Shown here piece by piece: positions 11,801 through 25,306 of a stretch of 64,000 nt of DNA. The DNA comes from Bolinopsis microptera (lineage: Eukaryota > Ctenophora > Tentaculata > Lobata > Bolinopsidae): contig NC_087080.1 in assembly GCF_026151205.1 (NCBI RefSeq), positions 11,825,837-11,889,836 on the forward strand, written 5' to 3'. Numbering within the stretch: the stretch's first letter is position 1; every line of letters begins with the position of its first letter. The translations under genes and the position numbers were made by a program. The notes beneath the pieces were generated by a model, which made no database searches, was not told the DNA's origin, and saw only the letters and a list, made by a program, of their open reading frames with translations.

Positions 11801-14800
11801 CTCGGGCCCAGTTCGCAGAGAAGATAGATTTGCTGTATTTTAAAACAAGTTACTCGTGCCCAGTTCGCAGAGAAGATAGATATGCTGTATTTTAAAACAA
11901 GTAACTCAAGCCCAGTTCGCAGAGAATATAGTTTTGCTGTATTTCAAAACAAGTAACTGGGGCCCAGTTCGCAGAGAATATAGTTTTGCTGTATTTCAAA
12001 ACAAGTTACTCGTGCCCAGTTCGCAGAGAATATAGATTTGCTGTATTTTAAAACAAGTAACTCGTGCCCAGTTCGCAGAGAATATAGTTTTGCTGTATTT
12101 CAAAACAAGTAACTCAAGCCCAGTTCGCAGAGAATATAGTTTTGCTGTATTTCAAAACAAGTAACTGGGGCCCAGTTCGCAGAGAATATAGTTTTGCTGT
12201 AGTTCAAAACAAGTTACTCGTGCCCAGTTCGCAGAGAATATAGATTTGCTGTATTTTAAAACAAGTTACCCGTGCCCAGTTCGCAGAGAAGATAGATATG
12301 CTGTATTTTAAAACAATTGACTCGTGCCCAGTTCGCAGAGAAGATAGATTTGCTGTATTTTAAAACAAGTAACTCGTGCCCAGTTCGCAGAGAATATAGA
12401 TTTGCTGTATTTCAAAACAAGTAACTCGGGCCCAGTTCGCAGAGAAGATAGATTTGCTGTATTTTAAAACAAGTTACTCGTGCCCAGTTCGCAGAGAAGA
12501 TAGATTTGCTGTATTTTAAAACAAGTAACTCGTGCCCAGTTTGCAGAGAAGATAGATTTGCTGTATTTTAAAACAAGTTACCCGTGCCCAGTTCGCAGAG
12601 AAGATAGATTTGCTGTATTTTAAAACAAGTTACCCGTGCCCAGTTTGCAGAGAAGATAGATTTGCTATATTTCAAAACAAGTAACTCGGGCCCAGTTCGC
12701 AGAGAAGATAGATTTGCTGTATTTTAAAACAAGTTACTCGTGCCCAGTTCGCAGAGAAGATAGATATGCTGTATTTTAAAACAAGTAACTCAAGCCCAGT
12801 TCGCAGAGAATATAGTTTTGCTGTATTTCAAAACAAGTAACTGGGGCCCAGTTCGCAGAGAATATAGTTTTGCTGTATTTCAAAACAAGTTACTCGTGCC
12901 CAGTTCGCAGAGAATATAGATTTGCTGTATTTTAAAACAAGTTACCCGTGCCCAGTTCGCAGAGAAGATAGATATGCTGTATTTTAAAACAAGTGACTCG
13001 TGCCCAGTTCGCAGAGAAGATAGATTTGCTGTATTTTAAAACAAGTAACTCGTGCCCAGTTCGCAGAGAATATAGATTTGCTGTATTTCAAAACAAGTAA
13101 CTCGGGCCCAGTTCGCAGAGAAGATAGATTTGCTGTATTTTAAAACAAGTTGCTCGTGCCCAGTTCGCAGAGAAGATAGATTAGCTGTATTTTAAAACAA
13201 GTAACTCGTGCCCAGTTTGCAGAGAAGATAGATTTGCTGTATTTTAAAACAAGTTACCCGTGCCCAGTTCGCAGAGAAGATAGATTTGCTGTATTTTAAA
13301 ACAAGTTACCCGTGCCCAGTTTGCAGAGAAGATAGATTTGCTGTATTTCAAAACAAGTAACTCGGGCCCAGTTCGCAGAGAAGATAGATTTGCTGTATTT
13401 TAAAACAAGTTACTCGTGCCCAGTTCGCAGAGAATATAGATTTGCTGTATTTTAAAACAAGTAACTCGGGCCCAGTTCGCAAAGAAGATAGTTTTGCTGT
13501 ATTTCAAAACAAGTAACTCGGGCCCAGTTCGCAGAGAATATAGTTTTGCTGTATTTCAAAACAAGTTACTCGTGCCCAGTTCGCAGAGAATATAGATTTG
13601 CTGTATTTTAAAACAAGTTACCCGTGCCCAGTTCGCAGAGAAGATAGATATGCTGTATTTTAAAACAAGTGACTCGTGCCCAGTTTGCAGAGAAGATAGA
13701 TTTGCTGTATTTTAAAACAAGTAACTCGTGCCCAGTTCGCAGAGAAGATAGATATGCTGTATTTTAAAACAAGTAACTCAAGCCCAGTTCGCAGAGAATA
13801 TAGTTTTGCTGTATTTCAAAACAAGTTACCCGTGCCCAGTTTGCAGAGAAGATAGATTTGCTGTATTTCAAAACAAGTAACTCGGGCCCAGTTCGCAGAG
13901 AAGATAGATTTGCTGTATTTTAAAACAAGTTACTCGTGCCCAGTTCGCAGAGAAGATAGATATGCTGTATTTTAAAACAAGTAACTCAAGCCCAGTTCGC
14001 AGAGAATATAGTTTTGCTGTATTTCAAAACAAGTAACTGGGGCCCAGTTCGCAGAGAATATAGTTTTGCTGTATTTCAAAACAAGTAACTCGGGCCCAGT
14101 TCGCAGAGAAGATAGATTTGTGCATTTTAAAACAAGTAACCAGTTTGCAGAGAAGATAGATATGCTGTATTTTAAAACAAGTAACTCGTGCCCAGTTTGC
14201 AGAGAAGATAGATTTGCTGTATTTTAAAACAAGTTACCCGTGCCCAGTTCGCAGAGAAGATAGATTTGCTGTATTTTAAAACAAGTTACCCGTGCCCAGT
14301 TTGCAGAGAAGATAGATTTGCTATATTTCAAAACAAGTAACTCGGGCCCAGTTCGCAGAGAAGATAGATTTGCTGTATTTTAAAACAAGTTACTCGTGCC
14401 CAGTTCGCAGAGAAGATAGATATGCTGTATTTTAAAACAAGTAACTCAAGCCCAGTTCGCAGAGAATATAGTTTTGCTGTATTTCAAAACAAGTAACTGG
14501 GGCCCAGTTCGCAGAGAATATAGATTTGCTGTATTTTAAAACAAGTTACCCGTGCCCAGTTCGCAGAGAAGATAGATATGCTGTATTTTAAAACAAGTGA
14601 CTCGTGCCCAGTTCGCAGAGAAGATAGATTTGTTGTATTTTAAAACAAGTAACTCGTGCCCAGTTCGCAGAGAATATAGATTTGCTGTATTTCAAAACAA
14701 GTAACTCGGGCCCAGTTCGCAGAGAAGATAGATTTGCTGTATTTTAAAACAAGTTGCTCGTGCCCAGTTCGCAGAGAAGATAGATTAGCTGTATTTTAAA

Positions 14801-17800
14801 ACAAGTAACTCGTGCCCAGTTTGCAGAGAAGATAGATTTGCTGTATTTTAAAACAAGTTACCCGTGCCCAGTTCGCAGAGAAGATAGATTTGCTGTATTT
14901 TAAAACAAGTTACCCGTGCCCAGTTTGCAGAGAAGATAGATTTGCTGTATTTCAAAACAAGTAACTCGGGCCCAGTTCGCAGAGAAGATAGATTTGCTGT
15001 ATTTTAAAACAAGTTACTCGTGCCCAGTTCGCAGAGAATATAGATTTGCTGTATTTTAAAACAAGTAACTCGGGCCCAGTTCGCAGAGAAGATAGTTTTG
15101 CTGTATTTCAAAACAAGTAACTCGGGCCCAGTTCGCAGAGAATATAGTTTTGCTGTATTTCAAAACAAGTTACTCGTGCCCAGTTCGCAGAGAATATAGA
15201 TTTGCTGTATTTTAAAACAAGTTACCCGTGCCCAGTTCGCAGAGAAGATAGATATGCTGTATTTTAAAACAAGTGACTCGTGCCCAGTTTGCAGAGAAGA
15301 TAGATTTGCTGTATTTTAAAACAAGTAACTCGTGCCCAGTTCGCAGAGAAGATAGATATGCTGTATTTTAAAACAAGTAACTCAAGCCCAGTTCGCAGAG
15401 AATATAGTTTTGCTGTATTTCAAAACAAGTTACCCGTGCCCAGTTTGCAGAGAAGATAGATTTGCTGTATTTCAAAACAAGTAACTCGGGCCCAGTTCGC
15501 AGAGAAGATAGATTTGCTGTATTTTAAAACAAGTTACTCGTGCCCAGTTCGCAGAGAAGATCTAGATATGCTGTATTTTAAAACAAGTAACTCAAGCCCA
15601 GTCGGGCCCAGTACTCGGGCCCAGTTCGCAGAGAAGATAGATTTGCTGTATTTTAAAACAAGTTACTCGTGCCCAGTTCGCAGAGAAGATAGATATGCTG
15701 TATTTTAAAACAAGTAACTCAAGCCCAGTTCGCAGAGAATATAGTTTTGCTGTATTTCAAAACAAGTAACTCAAGCCCAGTTCGCAGAGAATATAGTTTT
15801 GCTGTATTTCAAAACAAGTAACTCGGGCCCAGTTCGCAGAGAAGATAGATTTGTGCATTTTAAAACAAGTAACCAGTTTGCAGAGAAGATAGATATGCTG
15901 TATTTTAAAACAAGTTACTCGTGCCCAGTTCGCAGAGATTATAGATTTGCTGTCTTTTAAAACAAGTAACTCGTGCCCAGTTTGCAGAGAAGATAGATTT
16001 GCTGTATTTTAAAACAAGTAACTCGTGCCCAGTTTGCAGAGAAGATAGATTTGCTGTATTTTAAAACAAGTAACTCGGGCCCAGTTCTCAGAGAAGATAG
16101 ATTTGCTGTATTTTAAAACAAGTAACTCGTGCCCAGTTCGCAGAGAATATAGATTTGCTGTATTTCAAAACAAGTAACTCGGGCCCAGTTCGCAGAGAAG
16201 ATAGATTTGCTGTATTTTAAAACAAGTAACTCGTGCCCAGTTTGCAGAGAAGATAGATTTGCTGTATTTCAAAACAAGTAACTCGTGCCCAGTTCGCAGA
16301 GAATATAGATTTGCTGTATTTTAAAACAAGTTACTCGTGCCCAGTTCGCAGAGAAGATAGATTTGCTGTATTTTAAAACAAGTTACTCGTGCCCAGTTCG
16401 CAGAGAAGATAGATTTGCTGTATTTTAAAACAAGTTACTCGTGCCCAGTTCGCAGAGAAGATAGATATGCTGTATTTTAAAACAAGTAACTCAAGCCCAG
16501 TTCGCAGAGAATATAGTTTTGCTGTATTTCAAAACAAGTAACTGGGGCCCAGTTCGCAGAGAATATAGTTTTGCTGTATTTCAAAACAAGTTACTCGTGC
16601 CCAGTTCGCAGAGAATATAGATTTGCTGTATTTTAAAACAAGTTACCCGTGCCCAGTTCGCAGAGAAGATAGATATGCTGTATTTTAAAACAAGTGACTC
16701 GTGCCCAGTTCGCAGAGAAGATAGATTTGCTGTATTTTAAAACAAGTAACTCGTGCCCAGTTCGCAGAGAATATAAATTTGCTGTATTTCAAAACAAGTA
16801 ACTCGGGCCCAGTTCGCAGAGAAGATAGATTTGCTGTATTTTAAAACAAGTTACTCGTGCCCAGTTCGCAGAGAAGATAGATTTGCTGTATTTTAAAACA
16901 AGTAACTCGTGCCCAGTTTGCAGAGAAGATAGATTTGCTGTATTTTAAAACAAGTTACCCGTGCCCAGTTCGCAGAGAAGATAGATTTGCTGTATTTTAA
17001 AACAAGTTACCCGTGCAAAGTTTGCAGAGAAGATAGATTTGCTGTATTTCAAAACAAGTAACTCGGGCCCAGTTCGCAGAGAAGATAGATTTGCTGTATT
17101 TTAAAACAAGTTACTCGTGCCCAGTTCGCAGAGAAGATAGATATGCTGTATTTTAAAACAAGTAACTCAAGCCCAGTTCGCAGAGAATATAGTTTTGCTG
17201 TATTTCAAAACAAGTAACTTGGGCCCAGTTCGCAGAGAATATAGTTTTGCTGTATTTCAAAACAAGTTACTCGTGCCCAGTTCGCAGAGAATATAGATTT
17301 GCTGTATTTTAAAACAAGTTACCCGTGCCCAGTTCGCAGAGAAGATAGATATGCTGTATTTTAAAACAAGTGAGTCGTGCCCAGTTCGCAGAGAAGATAG
17401 ATTTGCTGTATTTTAAAACAAGTAACTCGTGCCTAGTTCGCAGAGAATATAGATTTGCTGTATTTCAAAACAAGTAACTCGGGCCCAGTTCGCAGAGAAG
17501 ATAGATTTGCTGTATTTTAAAACAAGTTACTCGTGCCCAGTTCGCAGAGAAGATAGATTAGCTGTATTTTAAAACAAGTAACTCGTGCCCAGTTTGCAGA
17601 GAAGATAGATTTGCTGTATTTTAAAACAAGTTACCCGTGCCCAGTTCGCAGAGAAGATAGATTTGCTGTATTTTAAAACAAGTTACCCGTGCCCAGTTTG
17701 CAGAGAAGATAGATTTGCTGTATTTCAAAACAAGTAACTCGGGCCCAGTTCGCAGAGAAGATAGATTTGCTGTATTTTAAAACAAGTTACTCGTGCCCAG

Positions 17801-19172
17801 TTCGCAGAGAAGATAGATTTGCTGTATTTTAAAACAAGTTACTCGTGCCCAGTTCGCAGAGAATATAGATTTGCTGTATTTTAAAACAAGTAACTCGGGC
17901 CCAGTTCGCAGAGAAGATAGATTTTCTGTATTTTAAAACAAGTTACCCGTGCCCAGTTCGCAGAGAAGATAGATATGCTGTATTTTAAAACAAGTAACTC
18001 AAGCCCAGTTCGCAGAGAATATAGTTTTGCTGTATTTCAAAACAAGTTACCCGTGCCCAGTTTGCAGAGAAGATAGATTTGCTGTATTTCAAAACAAGTA
18101 ACTCGGGCCCAGTTCGCAGAGAAGATAGATTTGCTGTATTTTAAAACAAGTTACCCGTGCCCAGTTCGCAGAGAAGATAGATTTGCTGTATTTTAAAACA
18201 AGTTACTCGTGCCCAGTTCGCAGAGAAGATAGATATGCTGTATTTTAAAACAAGTAACTCAAGCCCAGTTCGCAGAGAATATAGTTTTGCTGTATTTCAA
18301 AACAAGTAACTCGGGCCCAGTTCGCAGAGAATATAGTTTTGCTGTATTTCAAAACAAGTTACTCGTGCCCAGTTCGCAGAGAATATAGATTTGCTGTATT
18401 TTAAAACAAGTTACCCGTGCCCAGTTCGCAGAGAAGATAGATATGCTGTATTTTAAAACAAGTGACTCGTGCCCAGTTTGCAGAGAAGATAGATTTGCTG
18501 TATTTTAAAACAAGTAACTCGTGCCCAGTTCGCAGAGAATATAGATTTGCTGTATTTCAAAACAAGTAACTCGGGCCCAGTTCGCAGAGAAGATAGATTT
18601 GCTGTATTTTAAAACAAGTTACTCGTGCCCAGTTCGCAGAGAAGATAGATTTGCTGTATTTTAAAACAAGTAACTCGTGCCCAGTTTGCAGAGAAGATAG
18701 ATTTGCTGTATTTTAAAACAAGTTACCCGTGCCCAGTTCGCAGAGAAGATAGATATGCTGTATTTTAAAACAAGTTACTCGTGCCCAGTTCGCAGAGAAG
18801 ATAGATTTGCTGTTTTTTAAAACAAGTAACTCGTGCCCAGTTTGCAGAGAAGATAGATTTGCTGTATTTTAAAACAAGTTACCCGTGCCCAGTTTGCAGA
18901 GAAGATAGATTTGCTGTATTTTAAAACAAGTTACCCGTGCCCAGTTCGCAGAGAAGATAGATTTGCTGTATTTTAAAACAAGTAACTCGGGCCCAGTTCG
19001 CAGAGAAGATAGATATGCTGTATTTTAAAACAAGTGACTCGTGCCCAGTTTGCAGAGAAGATAGATTTGCTGTATTTTAAAACAAGTTACTCGTGCCCAC
19101 TCCGAGAAGATAGATTTGCTGTTTTTTAAAACAAGTTACTCGTGCCCAGTTCGTAAAGAAAATAGATTTACT
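8816..19172 (+). repeat. 52 bp satellite array, about 199 copies
   Basis: About 10.36 kb of head-to-tail 52 bp units, each with a TTTTAAAACAAGT box and a CAGTTCGCAGAGAA box. Units fall into a few recurring variants (for example AATATAGTTTT versus GAAGATAGATTT, and TAACTGGGG versus TTACTCGTG). Blocks of variants repeat over long distances at exact multiples of 52: GTGACTCG context at 9093 and 10549 (28 units), GTGAGTCG at 9561 and 11433 (36 units). Two units share the same 8 bp shortening (14121 and 15854). 52 is not a multiple of 3 and all frames are short, so it is non-coding. Confidence 0.97.
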
Positions 19173-19176
19173 GTAG

Positions 19177-20432
19177 TTGTCAGTTTACGGACAAATAAAG
19201 TCGAAAAGCATTATAATTAATCAAAATATGTTTTTGGCTGTCCCAAAATTTCGGATTCTTTTTCTGGAGTTTGGAATTGGCGGGAATTTTAAAACTCTCG
19301 TTGTGGTACCAAACCAATATTTTCAGCGCAGAGTTTTAGCGCGCGCCGAGAGCACACGCGTATTTTTGCATTGAAGTCGCGCGTTATTTGCACGTGCACT
19401 TCTACAGATTAAAATTAGGAGAGGGCCCTTACTGCTTACATTACTAAGTTGTTATGTAGTAATATTGTGAATTTGTCCGAAACTGGAAACAAATCTTGTA
19501 AAATTTTACGAATAGAAGTTATAGTATAGTATTACTATAGTATAGTATTACTTGACTGTAAAAATTTACTGAGATTCACTTCCATATTTCAGGATCCGAC
19601 CGCTGATATTAAAATTGAAGAGTTAGATTTCATTGGAACATGGAATTACTGTAATGGAAAATAAAACAGGTCTTGCTGAGGATGAAGAAATGTTATGTGG
19701 GGAGAAAATGGGCTACTGGAAGTGGACCTTCTTAAACAAAGACGACTTTCACAAAATGTTTAAAAGATCACGGTCGCGGCATCGAACCCTGGACGCTTCC
19801 CCTGCCACGGTCAGACACTCGAGAATAGTACTAGTAGTGTGCGCTACTCGAGCTGTTGATATATGAGTTCTTCGGTGTTATTTATATAATTGTAATATGT
19901 AATGACTGACAGTGCGAGATATCTTTTTTTGTTTCTATTTGATGTGTTTAGTGTTTGTGTTGCATTCTAATATAAACCGCGTATTAGTTTCGTGTCAATT
20001 TTAAATTTGATAAGTTTATCTTTAAACTGTATTTATTAGCAGTAATAGTTACATTTTGGTATTATACCTATGTTTATTATTGTAATACTGTTGTATAATG
20101 CTGTTTCTTCCTCATTGTAGCTTACATATAGGATAGCATACTTTGCTCTGATCTTTAATCACAGTTGAAAATACTTGATTAGGGTTAATGATTGTACGCG
20201 TTTGAAATCTTGATTTGATATCATTATAACCTTTACTAATGTTCAGATGAATGAATTTGATGTTTTATTTTTCCACTGCACTATTGAAAATCCTTTAAGG
20301 GATAGAATCGGCACTGTCAAATATCTTTAAAAGGTTCGTAAACGGAATTACAGTCGATCTCCTGACAAATTTATGTCGAAAATTTGTTTTAACACGCGCA
20401 GCAATATGAAGCCCGCGGCTTTCGCCGGGGTG
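19177..20432. other. Gene-free AT-rich interval right of the satellite
   Basis: I see only short open frames here, without splice or composition support. A direct repeat of TATAGTATTACT lies near 19528-19550. Nothing else can be named. Confidence 0.6.
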
Positions 20433-20799
20433 TTAGTCGTCCAAACATGTAGGATTGGACGACCAACAGCACAAAATTTCACAAAGATCATGCGTGTGCT
20501 TTCATTTGAACGTTTGAGTGTGTAAAGAGCTTTATATTGCGATTAGATATTTCCGAACACAATTACTGATCACTATTTCTATTTTTAAGCACCAGCCACC
20601 AGATGATAATTTTAGGGCGTGCACGGACACCTGGACGCCCTCAATAGCCGCCTCTGCTGGTCCTAGTTAGATTTAGCCATGGCACGACTACTCAAACGTA
20701 ACAGTTAAATAAGTGTGACATACTATTATATTCTTATAATCACAGTGCTGGCAAGCACGACCGTTGCATTTATTGTGGGTATACTATGTTCCCCATTTA

Positions 20800-20852
20800 C
20801 TATTATACCCCCTTTACTATTATACCCCCTTTACTATTATACCCCCTTTGGT
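20800..20852. repeat. 17 bp tandem repeat TTTACTATTATACCCCC
   Basis: Three full copies and a partial fourth. Just downstream (about 20899-20930) a GC-rich perfect hairpin, GGAGGCGGCGGCC / GGCCGCCGCCTCC, stands out in AT-rich surroundings. Confidence 0.85.
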
Positions 20853-22336
20853 ACACGTTACAAGCCTCTTTTGTGCACGCGAAGCGTGCACTCCGGCCGG
20901 AGGCGGCGGCCGAAGGCCGCCGCCTCCGGCAGGAGTTTTCCAGGCATTAAGACTCATCGGAAGTCGTTAAGCAGAATTATTTTTAGTTCAAAACATTCTA
21001 ATTTGATGTCAAAGATGACAGGAATAAAAAATAGTTATGTTGAGATTTTTAAGAAATTTGCATAAAATACTCGCCAGCACTGTTATACGAAATTCGGTAA
21101 AAAACCCAAAATCGCCATATTCAGGTGCCTTAAAAACCATGTTAAAATTGAGTTAGAGATCTGAAATTTTTCAGGGCGTCTAGACGTTGATCAAATCGAC
21201 TGCAAAAAAAGTTTCAGGTTTCAGGAGTATCGGGAAATGGGTTTTCTAGAACCCCTGTTTTACGACAGATTGTCGTGATATATATATATATATATATACA
21301 TACATATTCAGGGATAGACGCTTTGCCAGTCAATTGTAGCCTGTATTTAATTGTCCATAGATTCAAAAGTATAAAAGATAAAGGCATTTCCGACCACAGG
21401 TCTTGCAAATAATTGTTTCCACTTTAGTTTACATTGTATAAACAAATTATTTGACGTCATAAACACCCCTTGATGACGTCATCAAGTTAACCGTTTTTAA
21501 AACTTGATTTTTGACAAAGTAATAACTTTTAAAATTAATTTTAAACCATTAAGGAGTAATTTTATTCAAAATCTGAGGAGATTTTCACCTTAGATAATTG
21601 TTCAAGCATTCTGAAAATCTACCGGAAAGTTTTTCTAGCTTGCTCCTTCATAAAGATATTCGTCATTGAAGTTAGTGCTTTTTTGAAGAATTATTTTATA
21701 AAAACGTCAATTTTGCGATTTAGTATTCTCTGGTGTTGGGCCATGCCTTGAGTTGAGGAGCTCAGTTCTGCTTCCTATAGGTATAAATTGTGCATTAGGC
21801 TAGTTTTGAAGTTGAAAATCGAAAAGTTACACACGTGGGGACACGCCCAAATTGATAGAAAATTGCTAAAATCACTGAAAATTGCTGTTTTCGTCATTTT
21901 CTGTCAACTTTTGAGTGCCGTTGTGATTACAGTTCTTCTTGAAATACTTTGAAACTTTGCATGCTTATCAAGCTATATATAAAACAATTACATGAAAAAA
22001 TTTACGGCGATTCAATATTGGATGCGCACGCAACGTCCGCTCAAAGTTTGCACGTGCGAAAGGTGAGAATTTTGCTCATTCGTGATTTCCAACAAATTCT
22101 GCTTTGCCACGACAGTTTAATGTCATTATATATGAATTTAATGCCAACTTGAATGAGTATTAGGTGGCATATTCAGTCAGTGATCGACCGATATGCTTAC
22201 CTAAACACAAGGAAATGTTTTTAAAGGAAAATTTCGAAATCGTTGAAACTTCCTCCTTATTAATTAATGAAGATATCAGTTTATATTTCGACTTTATAAA
22301 GTACCCTGACATTATAATCAAAAAGAGATGATATTT

Positions 22337-22809
22337 TACCAAAACCCATAATCATGGGTAGAGTGGACCGCTGCCAGTGTCTCTCTTTCCCAAACAAAAG
22401 GAAATGATATTAATTTGATTGACCGTTCTCAAATGCAAGATGATACCGAGAATGAAATCGGTCGCTCGCTTTTCCCATTCATTCACGGCTTACAATCAAT
22501 CACATGCTGTAAAAATCTCTTTGGGTTGCGTTCGGGTCGATATACCTAGTATTTCGGGATAAGGGTGGTACTGGTAGTTAGTGAATTAGCTGAAGTTTAT
22601 TGATTCTTTATTGCTGAGTACAGCTGCCTTCGGGTAGTTCTTCTTAATCTATTACAATTGTAAATTAATGGGAAAAGCGAGCGACCGATTTCATTCTCGG
22701 TATCATCTTGCATTTGAGAACGGTCAATCAAATTAATATCATTTCCTTTTGTTTGGGAAAGAGAGACACTGGCAGCGGTCCACTCTACCCATGAATATGG
22801 GTTTTGGTA
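22337..22809. mobile_element. 473 bp foldback unit with arms of about 145 bp
   Basis: The left arm (about 22337-22480, starting TACCAAAACCCAT) is the reverse complement of the right arm (about 22668-22809, ending ATGGGTTTTGGTA). They surround about 190 bp of unrelated spacer. No coding capacity. Confidence 0.85.
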
Positions 22810-22885
22810 AATTATATCATATGAATTGATTGCACTGCTAATAAATAAAATACTTTGTTTTACTAATAATTTTAAAATCCCGAAT

Positions 22886-23746
22886 TAGTAGAGGCTCTTA
22901 CGGGCATTATCTGCTCGATACGTTAGGGACCCCAGATACACCTTACTAGACGTATTTTTGACCGTAGAATCGATTGAAAGTAGTTTCAAGATGATTGGAC
23001 TGATTGTTCTGGGGTAAAATCGCAAAAAACCGATTTTTGGGCCAAAAATAGGCCAAAAAACCATGTTTTTTGATATTTTGAGCAAGTTAATTTTGTTGGC
23101 ATGTCGGCAAAACTTGCATAAAGATAGCTAAAAGACAGCCGCACAAGATTGTATAAAAATAAAACAAATCCCTCTATTTGTTCTGAGGTAAAAATCCAAA
23201 AAAGTGGTAAAAATTTTGACTTTTTTGCTTTAAGTTTGAATAATTTTTTGCAGTTGTATTAAATCAACCCAAAAATAGTCACATCGTGTTTGCCTAAATT
23301 TTTCCTTTCCGAGAAGTACCCACTTCATATACTTAATCGAAGTTTGAATATTGTCACTCCGCAAGCGTTTTTGCCAAATTTTCGACGCGCACTACGCGCA
23401 AAAGCATTTAGTTGTTATCAATTGGCACCCGCGCGTTCATCATAAATTTCAAACAGCTATAACTCAGCGAGATTATGTCCGTTCTAGCTCATATTTTCAC
23501 ACTAAATAGAAAATAATGTGATCTTATTGCTGACAAAATATGGATATAATTACTTTATTTGCCTTAGAGTAATAGACTGTCAAAGTTTAAAACGCGCATT
23601 GGTATAGCACGTGACTAATAAGGCCAAATTTATACTTCTTGACATATTATCGATCCTTAGACATCATACTATTGTGTCCAATTAGCGGTTAGGTCTCTAA
23701 ACTCGTAGCAGAAAACACGTCTTTTTGCCCGTAAGAGCCTCTACTA
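22886..23746. mobile_element. 861 bp non-autonomous DNA element, copy 1
   Basis: Perfect 20 bp terminal inverted repeats: TAGTAGAGGCTCTTACGGGC at the start and its complement at the end. An AAT duplication at 22883-22885 and 23747-23749 is confirmed by the empty site in segmental copy A (CCCGAATAGCTG). No transposase frame. A second copy of identical length lies at 39202. I leave the superfamily open. Confidence 0.95.
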
Positions 23747-24589
23747 AATAGCTGAATATAGTTTTATTTTCAGAACCTGCACATTCCCCTTGGTAATACG
23801 AACAATTTTTAATCATTAGCACTACTGCTAAAGCTATGAAATTATTGTATCACGTTGCAGCGACCCCCACGGTCGTTTCACTATAGCTATGGTTTATCGT
23901 CCTGACGATACAGGGGGAGCCGCGCACTTCGTGCGCGGCGGGTCATACAACGTATGACAAGGTTTGTCAAAGTGCAAAGTGAGCGTTTTAAAATGAAAGT
24001 GAAAATTCTTTTAAACGCGCGTAGGTTATTATTATACCCAGCAAACCCGGCTGGAGTTTATCTCCAAAATTAGAATAAATAGAATCTAAAACCTTAACGG
24101 GTTAATTGACGATGTCAATTCATCTCAGCTCGGCGCGGCACAGTAGTGCATCTCGCCGATCTAGCTAGAGAGGAGAAGCCTCATTGAGTGCGCGGCGCAG
24201 CACAGTATAAACGCATAGCGCTACAACAATTAACGGGTGATACTCGTAAAATATCTGTTCCATATATTGGACCGTCGACGAGTCCAACTCGGCGCGCGTC
24301 CTGGTAGGTTGTAAACCTACAACTAAAACCTTCCGGTTTTCAAAAACAAAAAAATTCGTCTCTTAAATTTAAAGTTAGCTCCCCAGGAACAAAATTTGGG
24401 ACGACAACCTAAATATTGCAAATTAAACCAAAAAGTTTGATTTTGGGCCGAATAAAAGATCGCAGCTTTTTTAAAAACTTGAAAATCGATCACCTCCAGC
24501 GAGCCCGGCAGGCACAAAGGTTTTAGCTGGCCGGTTGATTAATATTTTAATTGTATCACGTCGTGACCCCCATTGCATTGTCGTTTCAT

Positions 24590-24690
24590 TGTAGCGTGAT
24601 GCAATACTGGGCCGCGCCGCGCACTCAATTATGCTTCTCGCAACCTCGCTAGATCGGCGAAATGCACTACTTTACTGGGCCTTACCTACT
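24590..24690. repeat. GC-rich interspersed repeat (GCACTACTGGGCCGCGCCGC family)
   Basis: Motifs such as GATGCACTACTGGGC, GCGCCGCGCA and AATGCTTCTCG recur in the same order here, at 29889-30030, 40955-41010 and 41390-41540. Partial reverse-strand versions lie at 7760-7860, 24135-24215 and 40850-40880. This is an interspersed repeat family of unclear class. 24311-25306 otherwise holds nothing I can support. Confidence 0.55.
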
Positions 24691-25306
24691 ATTATATTAT
24701 ATATATAAGCTCATTACGATCCTGTATGTAAGAATTATTTCAAAATATTCACTATTTTAGGAGTTATACTTATAGGCATTTTAAGCAACAAATTACCCAT
24801 TTTTCGTCGCGTCCTTTGTACACTTTTGCAATGCACGAGAGGCCCACATACAGCTCGACGTTATCGTGCTGACGTGCTACACGGTGAATTTTCATTATTC
24901 ACAGTTAGAGGCAACTTTTGGTACCAAATTTATCAAAATCAGAATCAAAAAATTCTGAGCCAACTCATGGGGCTTATTTGTTATTACATAAAATATATGT
25001 ACTGTGCACTGTTACATGTTAACTTACAATTGTAAATTTACATGACTTAAAAATGAAAAACAAATAATATCAAATATAAAGTCGACAAGTCCGCTTGATC
25101 CTCAAAAATCTGATTAGCAATTAGAATATGCATTACATCAATACGTTTTAAACATTCAAATCGACTACACTGAGGCGTAAAGCTTTAGCTTTAATTGGGG
25201 ACAGTAACTGTCAAACATCCCGCACCTGTGCAACAAGATGGGTCTGAGTCAACCCCCGTTAATGTCGCACTCGTTACTTTGATTTAGTACTTACTCTGCA
25301 ATCGCT

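Larger units (their letters stand above)
20741..22809. mobile_element. 2069 bp composite insertion with AAT target duplication
   Basis: The left end is CACAGTGCTGGC and the right end TTTTGGTA; AAT is duplicated at 20738-20740 and 22810-22812. The two ends do not match each other, so this is probably a nest of elements. CACAGTGCTGGCAAG (20741) pairs with CTCGCCAGCACTGTT (ends about 21084), outlining a possible 343 bp element. A second, clear foldback unit occupies 22337-22809. No long reading frame. Confidence 0.65.
20433..24310 (+). repeat. Segmental direct repeat, copy B (right flank of satellite), with two insertions
   Basis: Same sequence as 7012-7950, interrupted at 20741-22809 and 22886-23746. 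Both interruptions are flanked by AAT, which is single in copy A, so copy A shows the empty sites. Sequence agreement outside the insertions is very high, which suggests a recent event. Its left junction lies inside the hAT-type element. Confidence 0.93.

Noticed and set aside
8816-19172. CRISPR-like array
   Set aside because: Units are contiguous 52 bp repeats with no unique spacers, in a eukaryotic genome; it is a satellite.
22885-23085. 66-codon frame shared by both 861 bp elements
   Set aside because: It starts inside the terminal repeat, is short and has no transposase-like motif; conservation follows from the element being repeated.
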